The notes beneath the pieces are model-generated. The model did not search any database. It was not told the DNA's origin and worked only from the letters and a program-made list of their open reading frames with translations. From positions 49,825-113,824 of the forward strand of contig JAHRYP010000007.1 in the NCBI GenBank assembly GCA_020622105.1: a stretch of 64,000 bases of DNA, given 5' to 3'. Shown here in pieces: positions 29,056-36,901 of this stretch (the stretch's first letter is position 1; each line of letters begins with the position of its first letter). The position numbers and the translations under genes were made by a program. The stretch is from Methylotenera sp. (GTDB taxonomy: Bacteria; Pseudomonadota; Gammaproteobacteria; Burkholderiales; Methylophilaceae).

Positions 29056-29196
29056 TATATCTACTAAGGGCTTGTACGTATAGACAAGTTCTAGACATAG
29101 GTCTAATTTACAGCTTGTCTACATATAGATTCCCTATATAGATTCCCTTTGCGCCCCAATGTGAGCTTTTGCGTTTATTTATCGGGGCGCTTTTTT
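29056..29196 (+). ncRNA. Candidate structured small RNA ending in a terminator
   Basis: Within the 330-bp spacer 28873-29202, an extended -10-like TGCTATATC (29053-29061) is followed by a nested hairpin: outer TAGACAAG (29081-29088) with CTTGTCTA (29114-29121), inner TAGAC-ATAG-GTCTA (29092-29105). Then comes a tandem ATATAGATTCCCT repeat (~29124-29148) and a rho-independent terminator. No ORF is present. This is compatible with an independent small RNA or a long 3' end of the regulator mRNA; no -35 box is convincing. Confidence 0.35.
29151..29196 (+). terminator. Rho-independent terminator with long loop
   Basis: GCGCCCC and GGGGCGC enclose a ~25-base loop and are followed by TTTTTTATT. It serves the rightward response-regulator transcript or candidate small RNA and separates it from the convergent psiF-like gene. 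Confidence 0.8.
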
Positions 29197-29202
29197 ATTG
29201 CG

Positions 29203-29607
29203 TTAACCCCCAGATAAGCACGATTTCATAAAGGCTTTACGTTCTTCGCCTTTTAAAGTTTTTGCTTTCGGATTATCGTTACAGGCTTTCATTTTGTTCT
29301 GCTGCGTATTCAGAGATGAATCGTGTTTGCTCGAGAGGCAGTTTTTCATGAAAGTTTTCCGTTCTTCGCCTTTCAGTTCTTTCTTGCCTGCGTCAGCATT
29401 GCACATTTTCATTTTGTCTTGCTGAGAGGTGGTAGTCGCCTGATTTTTGGTGGACAAGCAATCTTTCATAAAGGCTTTGCGTGCATCACCGGTCAGCGTC
29501 TTTTTACCAGCGTCTGCGTTGCAAGTTTTCATTTTATCTTGCTGTGTGACGGCATTGGCGGTGAGACAGAATGTAGACATAAGTATTGTGAGTATCAGCT
29601 TCTTCAT
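29203..29607 (-). CDS. PsiF-repeat periplasmic protein (three repeats)
   Basis: A 134-residue protein with a signal peptide (cleaved after TANA) and three tandem ~35-residue PsiF repeats, each with the pattern QQ-x-KMK-x-CN...G-x-x-RK-x-FMK-x-CLS. PsiF of E. coli is phosphate-starvation inducible; its function is unknown. I start at ATG 29607, which has AGGAG upstream; the frame extends further but without signal-like sequence. Two Cys per repeat suggests one disulfide in each. Its closeness to the porin/PstS-like/two-component genes supports a phosphate-type response locus (inference). Confidence 0.88.
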   Translation of the reverse strand: MKKLILTILMSTFCLTANAVTQQDKMKTCNADAGKKTLTGDARKAFMKDCLSTKNQATTTSQQDKMKMCNADAGKKELKGEERKTFMKNCLSSKHDSSLNTQQNKMKACNDNPKAKTLKGEERKAFMKSCLSGG

Positions 29608-29807
29608 AATATTCTCCTGATGGATTAGGTTAACCGCACAAATATCATAAGACTTTTTTTGGTTTAGTAGTAGTGACATATTTATTGGGATATCTAAGTA
29701 GATCATAAATATGATTTTGTTTAATCTAAACTATTGTGACATGATGTCAGCCATCATTGATAATGGTATGGTGTGTAGACTCTTTGTCGAGAATAGAGCT
29801 TAAAGCG

Positions 29808-32800
29808 ATGCAGCAAAAAGTGAAGTTAACTACTGTACTTAGAGTTTTTTTGGTAGCCATTCTGCTTCTTGGTTTCTATATCTCTTCAGCCGGCAGCGCA
29901 TACGCAGTCGAAAAGGTTACGCTGCAGTTGAAATGGCGTCACCAGTTTCAGTTTGCAGGCTATTATGCTGCTCAGAGCAAGGGGTTTTACCAGCAGGAAA
30001 ATCTGGATGTGAACATTGTTGAGGGTGGCGGAAATATGCCGGCACTCAAACAAGTGCTAGACGGTACCGCGCAATACGGTATTGGTGATTCAGATATTTT
30101 GCTGTCACGCATTAACGGGGAACCGGTAGTAGCGATTGCGTCAATTTTTCAGCACTCACCTTATGTTTTGCTGAGTCTGCGCGAGAAAAAAATAAACAGC
30201 CCCCAAGACCTTATCGGCAAGCGCATTATGCTGTCTAACGATCAAGGCGCAACCCAGTTTAAAGCAATGATGAATAAGGCAGGTATTGGCCTTGAGCATG
30301 TGACTTTGCTGCCGCATACCTGGAACCTGCAGGATCTGGTGAGCGGGGATGCCGACGTTGTTTCTGCCTATGCCACGGCAGAACCTGTGCAGCTTGAAGC
30401 GATGGGTTTACACCCCTCAATATTAAGTAATCAGGATTATGGCGTTGATTTTTACGGCGACATTCTGTTCACAAGCGAGCGCGAAGTCACCGCTCACCCT
30501 GAGCGCGTAGATGCATTTTTACGCGCTACTAAAAAGGGCTGGGTTTATGCATTCGAAAACCGGGAGGAAATCGCCAGCCTGATCGCCGGTATGAGAGGTG
30601 TTTCTGAACACGGTATTAGCTATGACATGCTGCTCAAAGAAGCAAGCATTATGGAGCCATACGTACTCTCTGATGTTGTTGAATTTGGTCACATGAATAT
30701 TGAACGTTGGGAAAATATTGCAAAGACACTGGCTGCACTCAAGGTGATTCCAGAGAATTATGATCTTGATGGTTTTGTTTACAGTAGCAATGCCTCCAAA
30801 TACTTAATAATCCGCTGGGTTAGCGTAGCTGCAGTCACCGTATTGGTTTTGCTGGGTCTTGCTTTTATCTGGAACATGCAAATACGGCGCAACGTGAAAA
30901 GCCGTACTGTTGCATTGCAAGAAGAGATACAGCGGCGCGAGCAAGCAGAGAATTTGCTTAAAATAGCCGGTAGTGCTGCACATCTGGGCGGCTGGATCAT
31001 GGATATTCAAAGCAAAAAAGTGATATGGTCTGATGAAGTGGCAGCGATTCATGACATGCCCCCCGGACACACGCCGACTATCAAAGAGGGTGTGTCACTT
31101 TTTGTACCGGAACATCAGCCAAAAATACAGGCGGCCATTAGCAATTGCATTCAGAATGGCGTTCCCTATGACCTTGAGTTGGAAAAAATAACCGTTAAAG
31201 GCAAGCGCATCTGGGTACGTACTATCGGCAAGGCGGTTCGTGATGCTGACGGCACCATTGTGCAACTGCAAGGCGCATTTCAGGATATTTCAGAACGCAA
31301 GCGTCTGGAAGGATTTAAGGCCGGCCAGAGCGCCATTCTGGAATGCATTGCAGTGAATTTACCATTGACAGATGTATTACATGCAACGGTTCATCTAATC
31401 GAGTCGCAATTTCCGAGATGTATGTGCTCCATTATGCTCATGAGCAGTGACGGGCAGCATTTGTCTAAAGGTGCGGCGGTTAAACTTCCAGACGCCTATT
31501 TACAGGGCTTGGATGGAGCTGAAATTGGAAGCAACAACGGCTCTTGTGGCACTGCTGCTTATGAAAAAAAGCGGATTATAGTTGCCGATATCGAAAATGA
31601 CCCGCTGTGGGATAACTACAGAGCCGATGCCATGCAATATGGTTTGCGTGCCTGCTGGTCATCACCAATACTATCGAGCGAATACGTGGTGATTGGCACG
31701 ATTGCCATCTATCATCAGGAGCCATATGTACCAGTGGACGAAGAGCTGGAGTTGGTGGATGCTTGTTCACATATTCTCGGTATAGCGATTGAGCGCCATA
31801 ATTCGCAGGAGCACTTAAGGTTGCTGGAAAGCGGAATTTCCAGACTCAATGATATTGTGATGATTGCAGAGTCGGCGTCGACTGATGATATGGGGCATCG
31901 CATCATATTCGTCAATGAGGCGTTCGAGCGAATCACCGGTTTTAAGCATGAGGATGTAATAGGTAAATCTTCAAGTATTCTATATGGCAGGAATACGCAG
32001 AAAGAAGAGCTGGTTAAAATCAGCCAGTCTCTTAAGGAGAGAATACCCGTTCATACAGAAGTGATTCACTATAAAAAATCAGGTGAGGAAATCTGGTTAG
32101 AGCTGGATATTGTTCCAATCAGCGATGAGATAGGTCTTAATACGCATTGGGTGGCGGTGATGCGTGATATTACGCAACGCAAGCAAACCGAAATGAAAAT
32201 CCAGCAGCTTGCGTTCTATGACTCAATGACCGGTTTGCCAAATCGCCAATTACTGATAGACAGGCTCAAGCAGCGTTTGAGCTCAAGCTCACGCAGCCAT
32301 CATTCCGGCGCAGTATTATTTATCGATCTTGATAATTTCAAATCACTGAACGATACGCATGGTCATGATGTAGGCGATATGCTGCTGGTAGAAGTGGCGC
32401 GGCGTATTGTGAAATGTGTACGCGACAGTGATACCGTCGGGCGACTTGGCGGGGATGAGTTTGTTGTGATTATCAATGAGCTGGATGAAAATCTCCGCGA
32501 CGCAGCGGTTCAAACCAGTACTGTATGCGAGAAGATTTTATTGAGTTTTAAAGAGTCGTTTGTGCTCAATAGTTATATACACCATACCACACCAAGCATA
32601 GGTGTGACGCTGTTTAACCATGAAACGCCGACATCGGTAGACGAGCTGTTAAAACGTGCCGATTTAGCCATGTATAAAGCAAAGGATTCCGGACGTAATA
32701 CGTTCCGTTTCTTTGATCCGCAGATGGAGGCTCTGGTGCGTGAACGTGTTGCACTTGAGGCTGACTTGCATCTGGGCATACTTTATGAACAATTTGTGCT

Positions 32801-33551
32801 GTATTTTCAGCCGCAGTTAAACCAGCAGCGGTGTGTTGTTGGTGCAGAGGCCTTAATCCGCTGGAATCATCCGCACCGGGGCTTGGTAATGCCGGGCTAT
32901 TTTATACAGCTGGCAGAGGATTCCGGACTAATCTTGCAGATTGGTGATTGGGTGCTAGCCAGCGCTTGCAAACAGCTGCTGTTATGGGCCGACAACCCGC
33001 ATACTGCACATCTGGTGCTGTCGGTAAATGTAAGTCCGCGCCAGTATTTACAGGTAAACTTTGTTGATCAGGTTGTACAGTTGATCAATCGCACGGGTGT
33101 AGATCCCTCTAAACTAAAGCTAGAGCTGACCGAGAGTATGCTGGTGGAAAATATTGAAGATATTATTGCCAAAATGACGGCGCTTAAAGCAATCGGCGTT
33201 GGCTTCTCTCTGGATGACTTTGGTACCGGTTATTCTTCGCTTTCCTATCTTAAACGACTTCCGTTGGATCAGCTGAAGATAGATCAGTCATTCGTGCGAG
33301 ATATTATGATCGATAGCAATGATGCCAGTATCGTCAATACGATTATTGCCTTAGGCCTAAGCCTGGGGCTGGAAGTGCTGGCGGAAGGGGTGGAAACCGA
33401 GGAGCAGATACAGATGCTTCTGAGTCATGGCTGTCAGGCGTTTCAGGGCTATTTATTCAGCAAGCCAGTGCCGATTGATGACTTTGAGGTAATGCTGGCA
33501 AGAGATAACGTTGAAAGTATGGCGATAGGCTATATGTCGAGCAAGTCCTGA
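29808..33551 (+). CDS. NMT1/THI5-like periplasmic domain fused to PAS-GAF-PAS-GGDEF-EAL
   Basis: A ~1247-residue membrane sensor. After a signal peptide (cleavage near ASA/YA) comes an ABC-type NMT1/THI5-like substrate-binding domain (LQLKWRHQFQFAGYYAA, about residues 35-325), one membrane helix (~336-358), a PAS (~390-500), a GAF (~510-670), a second PAS (~680-800), then an intact GGDEF domain (GGDEF near residue 881) and an EAL domain with GAEALIRW and the DDFGTGYSSL and LKIDQSFV motifs. It should make and/or degrade cyclic-di-GMP in response to a small periplasmic ligand, possibly a pyrimidine or amine. I use ATG 29808; TTG 29757 would add 17 residues before the signal. Confidence 0.9.
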   Translation: MQQKVKLTTVLRVFLVAILLLGFYISSAGSAYAVEKVTLQLKWRHQFQFAGYYAAQSKGFYQQENLDVNIVEGGGNMPALKQVLDGTAQYGIGDSDILLSRINGEPVVAIASIFQHSPYVLLSLREKKINSPQDLIGKRIMLSNDQGATQFKAMMNKAGIGLEHVTLLPHTWNLQDLVSGDADVVSAYATAEPVQLEAMGLHPSILSNQDYGVDFYGDILFTSEREVTAHPERVDAFLRATKKGWVYAFENREEIASLIAGMRGVSEHGISYDMLLKEASIMEPYVLSDVVEFGHMNIERWENIAKTLAALKVIPENYDLDGFVYSSNASKYLIIRWVSVAAVTVLVLLGLAFIWNMQIRRNVKSRTVALQEEIQRREQAENLLKIAGSAAHLGGWIMDIQSKKVIWSDEVAAIHDMPPGHTPTIKEGVSLFVPEHQPKIQAAISNCIQNGVPYDLELEKITVKGKRIWVRTIGKAVRDADGTIVQLQGAFQDISERKRLEGFKAGQSAILECIAVNLPLTDVLHATVHLIESQFPRCMCSIMLMSSDGQHLSKGAAVKLPDAYLQGLDGAEIGSNNGSCGTAAYEKKRIIVADIENDPLWDNYRADAMQYGLRACWSSPILSSEYVVIGTIAIYHQEPYVPVDEELELVDACSHILGIAIERHNSQEHLRLLESGISRLNDIVMIAESASTDDMGHRIIFVNEAFERITGFKHEDVIGKSSSILYGRNTQKEELVKISQSLKERIPVHTEVIHYKKSGEEIWLELDIVPISDEIGLNTHWVAVMRDITQRKQTEMKIQQLAFYDSMTGLPNRQLLIDRLKQRLSSSSRSHHSGAVLFIDLDNFKSLNDTHGHDVGDMLLVEVARRIVKCVRDSDTVGRLGGDEFVVIINELDENLRDAAVQTSTVCEKILLSFKESFVLNSYIHHTTPSIGVTLFNHETPTSVDELLKRADLAMYKAKDSGRNTFRFFDPQMEALVRERVALEADLHLGILYEQFVLYFQPQLNQQRCVVGAEALIRWNHPHRGLVMPGYFIQLAEDSGLILQIGDWVLASACKQLLLWADNPHTAHLVLSVNVSPRQYLQVNFVDQVVQLINRTGVDPSKLKLELTESMLVENIEDIIAKMTALKAIGVGFSLDDFGTGYSSLSYLKRLPLDQLKIDQSFVRDIMIDSNDASIVNTIIALGLSLGLEVLAEGVETEEQIQMLLSHGCQAFQGYLFSKPVPIDDFEVMLARDNVESMAIGYMSSKS

Positions 33552-33577
33552 TCTTTTGTTGCAAAACGCTGATCAGG
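33547..33577 (+). terminator. Hairpin overlapping the stop of the GGDEF/EAL gene
   Basis: Outer CCTGATC/GATCAGG and inner TTTTG-TTG-CAAAA form a long imperfect stem that includes the TGA stop. The U-run is missing, so it is a weak terminator or an mRNA 3'-protecting structure. Confidence 0.4.
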
Positions 33578-33696
33578 TGACAGTTGAACTTGAAGTGTCA
33601 TTGTCTGCAATGGGAATTCAGCAGTGATGTGGCAATTGTCGATCACAATTCTGTGAACGACTTTTAATTAAACGATGTTTAAATTGAGCAAAGTAC

Positions 33697-34332
33697 TCAT
33701 ACCAGATTTACCAGATAATTTACCAGTGACAAGCCTAGGGCCTGATGCTGATCTGCGTCCAAATGAACGCCGTCAATTTTGCTTGATGACGTCACGTTTC
33801 CGGCATCAAAAAAATAACACTCATTTTTGCTGCTAACTTCTTGATATGCAGCGGCAAGTCCAGCCGACTTTTTGTCTGCATCTTTGAATTTATGGAGGAT
33901 TTCACCTTTTGGATTTTGAATTGGCGGCGGTGCAATCACTAATATTTCAGGCACTGGCATACCTGGTTCAATAGGCGCGGAGCGAATACTCTCGATAAGC
34001 TTACTCAACCCATATGCAGCATGAGATGCATTGTGGTTATGATTTGCCTGAAAATCATTGGTGCCTAGCATGAGCAGCACCATAGTCAGGGGGGAGTTAA
34101 TCTCAATGCGCTGCTGAAGGCCGATTAGGCCGTTGCGGCCGTCTTTAAGCGGGTCATCATAGATAGTGCGCCTGCCGTTCAGGCAATCTTCAATGATGCG
34201 CACATTCTTACCATGTGTTCGTAGCCCGATTTCCAGAATCCCAGGCCAGCGCTGCTCAAAGCTCAGGCGGTTTCGTGTTAGCGGAACAATGCCCCATGAC
34301 AGAGAATCAGAATAAACCAATAGCTGTTTCAT
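33697..34332 (-). CDS. SGNH/GDSL-family hydrolase
   Basis: A 211-residue SGNH-fold esterase/lipase. Catalytic blocks: YSDSLSWG near the N-terminus (block I, Ser nucleophile, with Ser replacing the usual Gly before Asp), LNGRRT (block II Gly), GTNDF (block III Asn), and DGVHLD (block V Asp-His). The pattern resembles the arylesterase/TesA-like subgroup. There is no signal peptide, so it is probably cytosolic. I start at ATG 34332 because the product then begins with the family's strand one; a GTG at 34350 is possible. It is a single gene. Confidence 0.85.
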   Translation of the reverse strand: MKQLLVYSDSLSWGIVPLTRNRLSFEQRWPGILEIGLRTHGKNVRIIEDCLNGRRTIYDDPLKDGRNGLIGLQQRIEINSPLTMVLLMLGTNDFQANHNHNASHAAYGLSKLIESIRSAPIEPGMPVPEILVIAPPPIQNPKGEILHKFKDADKKSAGLAAAYQEVSSKNECYFFDAGNVTSSSKIDGVHLDADQHQALGLSLVNYLVNLV

Positions 34333-34498
34333 AGTAGGATTATTAAACACCTTGAATTATCTTACAAAGTCTTGACTGCGGGAAATTGCAATTAATTACT
34401 AATTATTGAATGCTATGTACATGACCTGGATGTGGTTAAGGTTGGCCGCATCTTGAAACTTTAACTGTGTAAGAGCAGCGTCCTCATTGATTAAAGGT

Positions 34499-34921
34499 CT
34501 ATGTGTTGCCGGTTTTTTTGCCAATCTTGGCATCAAACTTTTCTTTATTGATAATAAAACGCTCGTGTTGCCCCCTTGAGATTAAATCGATGCCGTCGTG
34601 CGCTTCCACGGTAAAAACAAGCTTCCTGCCTTCAACAGCCACAAGCTCAACTGTTGCAGTGACTTCGAGACCAGCAGGCGTTGCTGCTTCGTGGCTAACG
34701 TTAATATGTGTTCCGACAGTTTGTTCTAGCGGCCAGTCGAGATAGGGATTAATGGCTTTGATGCATGCCCACTCAAGAAATCCAACCAGAAAACCGGTGG
34801 CAAAAACTTCCGGCATTGCTAAGAACTCGTCAGACTCGGGATATAGTGCCGGGACAGTTTTAGATTTTGGAACTGTGAACTTATGCTCGTATCGGATGCC
34901 GGGTTTTAACGATTCCTTCAT
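34499..34921 (-). CDS. FlK-like hot-dog thioesterase
   Basis: A 140-residue hot-dog-fold protein similar to fluoroacetyl-CoA thioesterase FlK. It shows ATGFLVGFLEWACIKAI (the Thr/Glu region), VGTHINVSHEAATPAG with the catalytic-type His, and the central beta hairpin VTATVELVAVEGRKLVFTVEAHDG ending in RGQHERFII. The real substrate is probably a generic short acyl-CoA; the fluoroacetate specificity of FlK should not be assumed. Stand-alone gene with a purine-rich GGAGAGA Shine-Dalgarno. Confidence 0.83.
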   Translation of the reverse strand: MKESLKPGIRYEHKFTVPKSKTVPALYPESDEFLAMPEVFATGFLVGFLEWACIKAINPYLDWPLEQTVGTHINVSHEAATPAGLEVTATVELVAVEGRKLVFTVEAHDGIDLISRGQHERFIINKEKFDAKIGKKTGNT

Positions 34922-35101
34922 TTATCTCTCCTGCAATCAATAGGTAATCACTAAAATAGTTACACAATATAGAGTTAAATTATAGAGGGCCCTCTCATTT
35001 ATTTTATGAGGAATTGATTTTTGACTAATTGCCGTTTTCGGACAAATTAACTATTTAATATTAATGGCTCTTATCTTTTAAAGCAGCGCTTTACGCGTTT
35101 A

Positions 35102-35130
35102 GTTAACGGTGTTATATTAACACCGTTAAC
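35102..35130. promoter_or_regulatory. Perfect palindromic operator of the TetR-type regulator
   Basis: GTTAACGGTGTTA and its exact complement TAACACCGTTAAC are separated by three bases (TAT), 17 bases before the tetR-type start. Such 13-bp arms are typical TetR-family operators, so autoregulation and control of the efflux operon are likely. Confidence 0.85.
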
Positions 35131-35146
35131 TTTTATAATTTCTGCT

Positions 35147-35788
35147 ATGCCACCTAGAGTAAGATCAGCACAAGACCGTGAAAAATTACGTGCCAGTATA
35201 TTGGATGCCGCACGCATGTTATTTGTGGAACGTGGCATTGATGCAGTATCTATGCGTGAGATTGCCAAGAAGATCAATTATTCGGCGACTACTTTATATC
35301 ATCACTTCGCCGACAAGGAAGCCTTGCTACAGGCGGTATGTGATGAGGATTTTCTGAAGCTGGCAGGAGGTATGCATGAGATTATGCAACTGCCGGATCT
35401 GGTTGCGCGTATTCAGGCTTTGGGTAAAGGTTATGCCATGTTTGCATTGGAGCACCCTAATCACTACCGCCTGATGTTTATGACGCCACGTGCGCCCTGC
35501 AATCCTGATATCACTAAAATACAGCAGGGTAATACTGAGCAGGATGCTTATGCGCAGTTGAAGCATGTAGTGCAGGAGGCGTTTGAGGCGGGTTTGTTCA
35601 GGGTGGATCTTGCTGACTCGGAGTTAATTGCGCAGACTATATGGGCGGGTATACATGGCGTGTGTTCCCTGCAAATTGCTTTGGGGCAGGAGGGCTGGAT
35701 AAAATGGGCAGACATCGAAGCACGATTGGGATTGATGCAAAGCGCAATGCTGCAGGGCCTATTACGACACCCTGCTAGCATTAACTGA
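35147..35788 (+). CDS. TetR family transcriptional regulator of the efflux operon
   Basis: A 213-residue TetR-family protein: N-terminal helix-turn-helix (RASILDAARMLFVERGIDAVSMREIAKKINYSATTLYHHFADKEALL) and a helical ligand domain with the C-terminal TetR_C-like pattern (IAQTIWAGIHGVCSLQIAL). It is 36 bases upstream of the membrane-fusion-protein gene and directly behind the perfect palindrome, so it probably represses its own promoter and the pump until a ligand binds. Confidence 0.93.
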   Translation: MPPRVRSAQDREKLRASILDAARMLFVERGIDAVSMREIAKKINYSATTLYHHFADKEALLQAVCDEDFLKLAGGMHEIMQLPDLVARIQALGKGYAMFALEHPNHYRLMFMTPRAPCNPDITKIQQGNTEQDAYAQLKHVVQEAFEAGLFRVDLADSELIAQTIWAGIHGVCSLQIALGQEGWIKWADIEARLGLMQSAMLQGLLRHPASIN

Positions 35789-35824
35789 AAATCAAAAAAT
35801 AAAAATGTGAATGAGTAACGTGCT

Positions 35825-36901
35825 ATGAAAATCAGACTATTGTTAGCAGTATCTTTGGTTTTAGCCGCTGGCTGCGACAAGCCTGCCGAGCCTGCTGCGC
35901 CGCCGCGCCCTACCCTGACTATGGTCGTTGGAGATTCCAGTGCTTTAGATTCAATGGTGCTGGTGGGTGAGGTAAGGCCACGTTATGAGGCTAGCCAGAG
36001 TTTCAGAATCGGCGGCAAGATTATAGAGCGTAAGGTCGACGTGGGGGCGCAGGTGAAAAAAGGCCAGCTGATTGCGCGCCTGGATGCTGCGGATGTGAAT
36101 TTAAATGCCGCTGCCGCGATGGCTGATGTGCGTTCAGCAGAGGCCAGCCATGCACTGGCTGTGGCTGAGCTGGAGCGGCAACGCCAGCTATTCTCCAGGA
36201 AGTTCATCTCAGCATCAGCACTGGATATCCGTGAGGCAGAACTGAAAACCTCGGCTGCAAGGCTGGCGCAGGTGAGGGCGCAAGCCAATGTTTCGGGTAA
36301 CCAGACACGTTATGCAAACCTGTATGCTGACCGCGACGGTGTTATTACCATGATACGCGCCGAGCCTGGTCAGGTGGTGGAGGTGGGCGAAGCTGTAGTG
36401 CAAATTGCAAATCTTAAAGAAACAGAGGTGCTGGTTGCAGTACCGGAGTCTCGCATGATCGAGGTCAAGCCGGGCACGCCAGTCACCATCAAAATGTGGG
36501 CTAACCCGAATAAAGCCTATGCTGGCCGTGTGCGTGAAATTGCGCCGGCAGCAGATTCTGCAACGCGTGCTTTTAACGTAAGGGTTAGTGTGACCGATGC
36601 GGACGATCTGGTGAAGCTTGGTATGACCGCAGGGGTGAAATTCAAGCAACAGCAGGCACAACAATCTCAGCAGTTGCTGATACCACTTGCTGCGCTGACT
36701 GAGCGCAACGGTAAAAAACTGGTATGGGTGATCGATGCAGAAAATAATGCGCAGCCGCGTGAAGTAACCGCAGGTGAGTTTTCGGAACAGGGGGTCATGG
36801 TCACCGAAGGTTTGCAGGCGGGTGAAAAAATCGCTATTGCGGGTGTGCATACCTTGGTCAAAGGTCAGCACGTTAAACCTGTAGTAGGTGCGACGCCATG
36901 A
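35825..36901 (+). CDS. RND efflux periplasmic adaptor (membrane fusion protein)
   Basis: A 358-residue HlyD-like adaptor. A lipoprotein signal (LAAGC, Cys17) anchors it in the inner membrane. The lipoyl halves (FRIGGKIIERKVDVGAQVKKGQLIARLDAADV and YADRDGVITMIRAEPGQVVEVGEAVVQI) flank an alpha-hairpin (~90-150), followed by the beta-barrel and membrane-proximal domain. It links the RND pump to an outer-membrane channel. Its stop overlaps the pump gene start by 4 bases (ATGA), showing translational coupling. Confidence 0.95.
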   Translation: MKIRLLLAVSLVLAAGCDKPAEPAAPPRPTLTMVVGDSSALDSMVLVGEVRPRYEASQSFRIGGKIIERKVDVGAQVKKGQLIARLDAADVNLNAAAAMADVRSAEASHALAVAELERQRQLFSRKFISASALDIREAELKTSAARLAQVRAQANVSGNQTRYANLYADRDGVITMIRAEPGQVVEVGEAVVQIANLKETEVLVAVPESRMIEVKPGTPVTIKMWANPNKAYAGRVREIAPAADSATRAFNVRVSVTDADDLVKLGMTAGVKFKQQQAQQSQQLLIPLAALTERNGKKLVWVIDAENNAQPREVTAGEFSEQGVMVTEGLQAGEKIAIAGVHTLVKGQHVKPVVGATP

